Assembly (NCBI GenBank): GCA_034359265.1
Contig: CP136897.1
Coordinates: 37,249,501-37,313,500, forward strand
Source: Canna indica
Taxonomy: Eukaryota > Streptophyta > Magnoliopsida > Zingiberales > Cannaceae
Length of the DNA: 64,000 nt
Direction: 5' to 3'
The position numbers and the translations under genes were made by a program. The notes below the pieces were generated by a model that was not told the origin of the DNA, did not search any database, and was given only the letters and a program-made list of their open reading frames with translations. Of the stretch, positions 60,305 to 64,000 are shown piece by piece; within the stretch, counting starts at the first letter, position 1; each line of letters begins with the position of its first letter.

Positions 60305-60310
60305 CACGTG
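60305..60310. promoter_or_regulatory. CACGTG (G-box-like) in the 5S leader, reference unit
   Basis: Palindromic CACGTG about 95 bp before the 5S start. It recurs in most units; group D and some others have CACGAG instead. CACGTG is the core bound by plant bHLH/bZIP factors, but a role in Pol III transcription is only a possibility. Confidence 0.4.
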
Positions 60311-60347
60311 GCGCTAAAAGGCGCGCGAAGAGACGAAGAAAATGACC

Positions 60348-60363
60348 CCGAGCTATCCCTCGG
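60348..60363 (+). promoter_or_regulatory. Leader hairpin CCGAG-N6-CTCGG, reference unit
   Basis: Perfect 5-bp inverted repeat with a 6-base loop at -55 to -40. One leader family carries CCCGAGTTGTCCCTCGG or CCCGAGCTATCCCTCGG, the other CCCCGAACTCTCCCTCGG, which keeps only CCGA/TCGG. Function unknown. Confidence 0.4.
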
Positions 60364-60373
60364 ACGCTCACCC

Positions 60374-60380
60374 TTATTAG
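60374..60380 (+). promoter_or_regulatory. TATA-like element TTATTAG at -29, reference unit
   Basis: Plant 5S genes use a TATA-like motif near -28 and a C at -1. Here TTATTAG covers -29 to -23 and a C stands at -1. The motif is kept in nearly all units; variants include CTAATTAG and ATATTAG. Confidence 0.6.
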
Positions 60381-60451
60381 CCGACGATCAGAAGTGCATG
60401 ACGGGTGCGATCATACCAGCACTAACGCACCGGATCCCATCAGAACTCCGA

Positions 60452-60466
60452 AGTTAAGCGTGCTTG
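60452..60466 (+). promoter_or_regulatory. 5S internal promoter Box A, reference gene
   Basis: Residues 50-64 (AGTTAAGCGTGCTTG), part of the internal control region bound by TFIIIA/TFIIIC. Positions 51, 53, 57 and 58 are frequently changed in the subfamilies of this array. Confidence 0.8.
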
Positions 60467-60468
60467 GG

Positions 60469-60474
60469 CGAGAA
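60469..60474 (+). promoter_or_regulatory. 5S internal promoter intermediate element, reference gene
   Basis: Residues 67-72, normally CGAGAG. This copy has the G72A variant. The CG at 67-68 is unchanged in every copy read. Confidence 0.75.
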
Positions 60475-60481
60475 TAGTACT

Positions 60482-60499
60482 AGGATGGGTGACCCCTTG
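60482..60499 (+). promoter_or_regulatory. 5S internal promoter Box C, reference gene
   Basis: Residues 80-97 (AGGATGGGTGACCCCTTG), the main TFIIIA contact region. This is the element split by the MITE at 53,213. Confidence 0.8.
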
Positions 60500-60519
60500 G
60501 GAAGTCCTCGTGTTGCACC

Positions 60520-60528
60520 TTTTTTTTT
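60520..60528 (+). terminator. Pol III terminator T9, reference unit
   Basis: Nine T directly after TTGCACC. Most units have 7-9 T. In some it is interrupted: CTTGTTTTTT (group D and others), CCGATTTTTTT (group K), CTTTTATTTTTAC (55,688 and 56,174). Confidence 0.9.
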
Positions 60529-60557
60529 ACTACCTATTTGATTGCACGACGAGATCA

Positions 60558-60565
60558 TTTTTTTT
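60558..60565 (+). terminator. Second T8 run, possible fail-safe terminator, reference unit
   Basis: A second run of 7-8 T (ATCATTTTTTTTACC) lies about 30 bp beyond the first in almost every unit. It would stop read-through, especially where the first run is interrupted. Confidence 0.6.
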
Positions 60566-60595
60566 ACCAATCTTTCTAACCAAACGTTAAGGACG

Positions 60596-60607
60596 GACGA
60601 CGTCGTC
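60596..60607. repeat. Conserved 12-bp palindrome GACGACGTCGTC, reference unit
   Basis: Perfect palindrome with an ACGT core about 75 bp after the first terminator. It recurs in most spacers; group C1 spacers often have GACGACATCGTC and group H spacers GACGACGTCGCC. Function unknown. Confidence 0.5.
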
Positions 60608-60686
60608 GACATAAAATTTGGCTTTCGATCGCCCGCGCGGGGCCCTCCGCAACCTCTACGGCCGGCTCGATGGACCCACCGACCCG

Positions 60687-60749
60687 AAAAATTAAAATTT
60701 GTAAATAAATAAGAAAAATAACATTTCAATTATTATTTTTCGTTTAAAA
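60687..60749. other. AT-rich spacer tract, reference unit
   Basis: About 63 bp almost without G or C, made of A- and T-runs such as AAATTTGTAAATAAATAAG. It lies between the GC-rich part of the spacer and the leader in every unit, and is a candidate bent or nucleosome-positioning segment. Confidence 0.5.
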
Positions 60750-60887
60750 CGGGCGTAACTCCGTGCATTATTGTCCGATTTCAGCTTTTCACGTGGCGCC
60801 AAAAGGCGCACGAAGAGACGAAGAAAATGACCCCGAGCTATCCCACGAACGTTCACCCTTATTAGCCGACGATCAGAAGGGCGTGAC

Positions 60888-61006
60888 GGGTGCGATCATA
60901 CCAGCACTAACGCACCGGATCCCATCAGAACTTCGAAGTTAAGCGTGCTGGGGCGAGAGTAGTACTAGGATGGGTGACCCCCTGGGAAGTCCTCGTGTTG
61001 CACTTT
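60888..61006 (+). rRNA. 5S rRNA: 5S rRNA, near-consensus
   Basis: C46T, T63G, C117T. Confidence 0.97.
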
Positions 61007-61369
61007 TTTTTTTACTACCTATTTGATTGCACGACGAGATCATTTTTTTACCAATCTTTCTAACCAAACGTTAAGGACGGACGACGTCGTCGACATAAAA
61101 TTTGGCTGTCGATCGCCCGCGCGGGGCCCGCCGCGACCTCTACGACCGGCTCGATCGACCAACCGACCCGAAAAATTAAAATTTGTAAATAAATAAGAAA
61201 AATAACATTTCAATTATTATTTTTCGTTTAAAACGGGCGTAACTCCGTGCATTATTGTCCGATTTCAGCTTTTCACGTGGCGCTGAAAGGCGCGAAGAGA
61301 CGAAGAAAATGACCCCGAGCTATCCCTTGAACGCTCACCCTTATTAGCCGACGATCAGAAGTGCAGGAC

Positions 61370-61488
61370 GGGTGCGATCATACCAGCACTAACGCACCGG
61401 ATCCCATCAGAACTCTGAAGTTAAGCGTACTTGGGCGAGGGTAGTATTAGGATGGGTGACCCCCTGGGAAGTCCTCGTGTTGCACCTT
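61370..61488 (+). rRNA. 5S rRNA: 5S rRNA, group L
   Basis: Group L plus C78T. Confidence 0.97.
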
Positions 61489-61854
61489 TTTTTTTACTAC
61501 CTATTTGATTGCACGACGAGATCATTTTTTTTGCCAATCTTTCTAACCAAACGTTAAGGACGGACGACGTCGTCGACATAAAATTTGGCTGTCGATCGCC
61601 CGCGCGGGGCCAGCCGCAACCTCTACGGCCGGCTCGATCGACCAACCGACCCGAAAAATTAAAATTTGTCAATAAATAAGAAAAATAACATTTCAATTAT
61701 TATTTTTCGTTTATAACGGGCGTAACTCCGTGCATTATTGTCCGATTTCAGCTTTTCACGTGGCGCTAAAAGGCGCGCGAAGAGACGAAGAAAATGACCC
61801 CGAGCTATCACTCGGACGCTCACCCTTATTAGCCGACGATCAGAAGTGCATGAC

Positions 61855-61973
61855 GGGTGCGATCATACCAGCACTAACGCACCGGATCCCATCAGAACTC
61901 CGAAGTTAAGTGTGCTTGGGCGAGAGGAGTACTAGGATGGGTGACCCCCTGGGAAGTCCTCGTGTTGCACCTT
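61855..61973 (+). rRNA. 5S rRNA: 5S rRNA, dimer partner
   Basis: C57T, T73G only. Spacer has ACTAACTATTTG. Confidence 0.97.
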
Positions 61974-62337
61974 TTTTTTTACTAACTATTTGATTGCACG
62001 ACGAGATCATTTTTTTTACCAATCTTTCTAACCAAACGTTAAGGACAGACGACGTCGTCGACATAAAATTTGGCTCTCGATCGCCCACGCGGGGCCCGAC
62101 GCAACCTCTACGACCGGCTCGATCGACCAACCGACCCGGAAAATTAAAATTTGTAAATAAATAAGAAAAATAAAGTTTCAAATATTATTTTTCGTTTAAA
62201 ACGGGCGTAACTCCGTGCATTATTGTCCGATTTCAGCTTTTCACGTGGCGCTGAAAGGCGCGAAGAGACGAAGAAAATGACCCCGAGCTATCCCTTGAAC
62301 GCTCACCCTTATTAGCCGACGATCAGAAGTGCAGGAC

Positions 62338-62456
62338 GGGTGCGATCATACCAGCACTAACGCACCGGATCCCATCAGAACTCTGAAGTTAAGCGTACTT
62401 GGGCGAGGGTAGTACTAGGATGGGTGACCCCCTGGGAAGTCCTCGTGTTGCACCTT
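62338..62456 (+). rRNA. 5S rRNA: 5S rRNA, group L
   Basis: Plain group L. Confidence 0.97.
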
Positions 62457-62822
62457 TTTTTTTACTACCTATTTGATTGCACGACGAGATCATTTTTTTT
62501 ACCAATCTTTCTAACCAAACGTTAAGGACGGACGACGTCGTCGACATAAAATTTGGCTGTCGATCGCCCGCGCGGGGCCAGCCGCAACCTCTACGGCCGG
62601 CTCGATCGACCAACCGACCCGAAAAATTAAAATTTGTCAATAAATAAGAAAAATAACATTTCAATTATTATTTTTCGTTTATAACGGGCGTAACTCCGTG
62701 CATTATTGTCCGATTTCAGCTTTTCACGTGGCGCTAAAAGGCGCGCGAAGAGACGAAGAAAATGACCCCGAGCTATCACTCGGACGCTCACCCTTATTTG
62801 CCGACGATCAGAAGTGCATGAT

Positions 62823-62941
62823 GGGTGCGATCATACCAGTACTAACGCACCGGATCCCATCAGAACTCCGAAGTTAAGCGTGCTTGGGCGAGAGTAGTAC
62901 TAGTATGGGTGACCCCCTGGGAAGTCCTCGTGTTGCACCTT
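62823..62941 (+). rRNA. 5S rRNA: 5S rRNA, dimer partner
   Basis: C18T, G82T (Box C); lacks the C57T and T73G of its dimer homologues. Confidence 0.97.
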
Positions 62942-63305
62942 TTTTTTTACTAACTATTTGATTGCACGACGAGATCATTTTTTTTACCAATCTTTCTAAC
63001 CAAACGTTAAGGACAGACGACGTCGTCGACATAAAATTTGGCTCTCGATCGCCCGCGCGGGACCCACCGCAACCTCTACGACCGGCTCGATCGACCAACC
63101 GACCCGAAAAATTAAAATTTGTAAATAAATAAGAAAAATAAAATTTCAAATATTATTTTTCGTTTAAAACGGGCGTAACTCCGTGCATTATTGTCTGATT
63201 TCAGCTTTTCACGTGGCGCTGAAAGGCGCGAAGAGACGAAGAAAATGACCCGGAGCTATCCCTTGAACGCTCACCCTTATTAGCCGACGATCAGAAGTGC
63301 AGGAC

Positions 63306-63424
63306 GGGTGCGATCATACCAGCACTAACGCACCGGATCCCATCAGAACTCTGAAGTTAAGCGTACTTGGGCGAGGGTAGTACTAGGATGGGTGACCCCC
63401 TGGGAAGTCCTCGTGTTGCACCTT
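63306..63424 (+). rRNA. 5S rRNA: 5S rRNA, group L
   Basis: Plain group L. Confidence 0.97.
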
Positions 63425-63790
63425 TTTTTTTACTACCTATTTGATTGCACGACGAGATCATTTTTTTTACCAATCTTTCTAACCAAACGTTAAGGACGGA
63501 CGACGTCGTCGACATAAAATTTGGCTGTCGATCGCCCGCGCGGGGCCAGCCGCAACCTCTACGGCCGGCTCGATCGAACAACCGACCCGAAAAATTAAAA
63601 TTTGTCAATAAATAAGAAAAATAACATTTCAAATATTATTTTTCGTTTAAAACGGGCGTAACTCCGTGCATTATTGTCCGATTTCAGCTTTTCACGTGGC
63701 GCTAAAAGGCGCGCGAAGAGACGAAGAAAATGACCCCGAGCTATCACTCGGACGCTCACCCTTATTAGCCGACGATCAGAAGTGCATGAC

Positions 63791-63909
63791 GGGTGCGATC
63801 ATACCAGCACTAACGCACCGGATCCCATCAGAACTCCGAAGTTAAGTGTGCTTGGGCGAGAGGAGTACTAGGATGGGTGACCCCCTGGGAAGTCCTCGTT
63901 TTGCACCTT
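63791..63909 (+). rRNA. 5S rRNA: 5S rRNA, dimer partner
   Basis: C57T, T73G, G110T. Last gene; its spacer is cut by the window end. Confidence 0.97.
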
Positions 63910-64000
63910 TTTTTTTACTAACTATTTGATTGCACGACGAGATCATTTTTTTTACCAATCTTTCTAACCAAACGTTAAGGACAGACGACGTCGTCGACAT

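Larger units (their letters stand above)
60403..60521 (+). rRNA. 5S rRNA: 5S rRNA, near-consensus (reference unit)
   Basis: Only G72A and C95T separate it from the window consensus, among the fewest of any copy, so its unit was used to mark the promoter and terminator elements. Helix I pairs residues 1-9 with the 3' end (G1 with the first T after CACC). Helix II pairs 14-20 with 58-65 around a bulged T62, and Box A, the intermediate element and Box C lie at 50-64, 67-72 and 80-97. Start chosen at GGG after ...GCATGAC, giving the C at -1 usual for plant 5S genes. Confidence 0.98.
1..64000 (+). repeat. 5S rDNA tandem array (about 132 units of ~485 bp)
   Basis: The window consists entirely of head-to-tail units, each with a 5S rRNA gene followed by a ~365-bp spacer. 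Going downstream, a typical spacer holds a T8-T9 terminator, a second T8 run about 40 bp on, a GACGACGTCGTC palindrome, a GC-rich stretch (CCCGCGCGGGGCCCG), a ~63-bp AT-rich stretch, a leader with CACGTG, a small GC hairpin and a TTATTAG at about -29. Every gene-free stretch of 300-370 bp in the window is this spacer and shows no other gene. Unit lengths fall to 447-474 bp where short spacer deletions occur, and one interval is 814 bp because a 5S gene is missing. No unit is inverted. Unit type and spacing are seen directly; land plant origin follows from the 5S sequence. Confidence 0.98.
61220..64000. repeat. Dimeric higher-order 5S repeat, 968-bp period
   Basis: Group L genes at 61,370, 62,338 and 63,306 alternate with genes at 61,855, 62,823 and 63,791, each series spaced exactly 968 bp. 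The L leaders share a 2-base loss in GGCGCGAAGAG, and L spacers share GGGGCCAGCCGC. The dimer continues past the window end. Confidence 0.88.

Noticed and set aside
60627..60684. GC-rich spacer part (CCCGCGCGGGGCCCG) as a promoter or CpG island
   Set aside because: No Pol II promoter elements or downstream gene; it is part of every spacer and often shortened without effect on the neighbouring structure.
1..64000. Cassandra-type TRIM retrotransposons, which carry 5S-like sequence in their LTRs
   Set aside because: No TG...CA LTR pairs, primer-binding site or polypurine tract; 5S copies lie at a regular ~485-bp pitch with their own spacer.
1..64000. CRISPR-like or satellite array because of the regular repeats
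   Set aside because: The repeat contains a full plant 5S gene with internal promoter and Pol III terminator, which explains the regularity.
1..64000. Linkage with 35S rDNA (L-type arrangement) or other Pol III genes in the spacer
   Set aside because: Spacers contain no 18S/5.8S/25S, U6, SRP or tRNA sequence that I can recognise.

Overview
The whole window is one head-to-tail tandem array of plant 5S ribosomal RNA genes (5S rDNA), all transcribed on the + strand. I count 132 5S copies, spaced about 485 bp apart (usually 482-489). Each unit is a ~119-bp gene plus a ~365-bp non-transcribed spacer. There is no 35S rDNA, U6, tRNA or protein-coding gene. The gene has the angiosperm form: a GGATCC at residues 30-35, an intact-looking Box A / intermediate element / Box C internal promoter, and a T8-T9 Pol III terminator directly after ...TTGCACC. 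The source is therefore a land plant with 5S separate from 35S (S-type arrangement), most likely an angiosperm. I cannot name the species.

Numbering in the entries: residue 1 is the first G of GGGTGCGATC and residue 117 the last C of TTGCACC; ends are given at residue 119 (first two T of the terminator). Variants are relative to the window consensus. Groups: B = C15T C57G C95T T109C; C = C15T G65C A74G C95T, plus T109C (C1) or G97C (C2); D = G1C C15T A40T T62G, one C lost in 91-95, T111C, C117T; E = C14G A37T G41A C44A; F = G2A T62A G86T C95T; G = C15T C18T T53G G65C A74G C95T; H = C14T C46T G65T; I = G3T G70T C95T G108A C117T; J = A13G C93T G108A with C36 changed; K = G41A C46T G51C G65A G66T; L = C47T G60A A71G; M = C6T C57G C95T T109C. 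Copies fitting none are called 'ungrouped'. No copy I read equals the consensus at every position.

Layout: 1-17,251 is copy 1 of a large segmental duplication; 17,252-22,253 is a related block built from the same subfamilies (F-D-B-E order); 22,254-37,080 is copy 2, near-identical but five repeat units shorter. 37,081-40,430 is a mosaic that partly repeats 13.7-16.4 kb. 40,430-43,990 is a trimeric higher-order repeat (1,421 bp period). 44,105-45,544 is a transplanted block resembling 8.8-9.8 kb, ending in a junction that removes a whole 5S gene. 45,580-47,660 and 49,440-51,530 are duplicates of each other. At 53,213-53,319 a 107-bp hAT-type MITE sits inside Box C of a 5S gene. 53.6-61.2 kb is more heterogeneous, with one 3'-truncated 5S. 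61.2 kb to the end is a dimeric higher-order repeat (968 bp period).

The biology is that of a concerted-evolution array: local subfamilies spread by unequal exchange, decay at CpG sites, and one mobile-element hit. The many short minus-strand reading frames (about 91 codons, one per unit) are by-products of the repeat.
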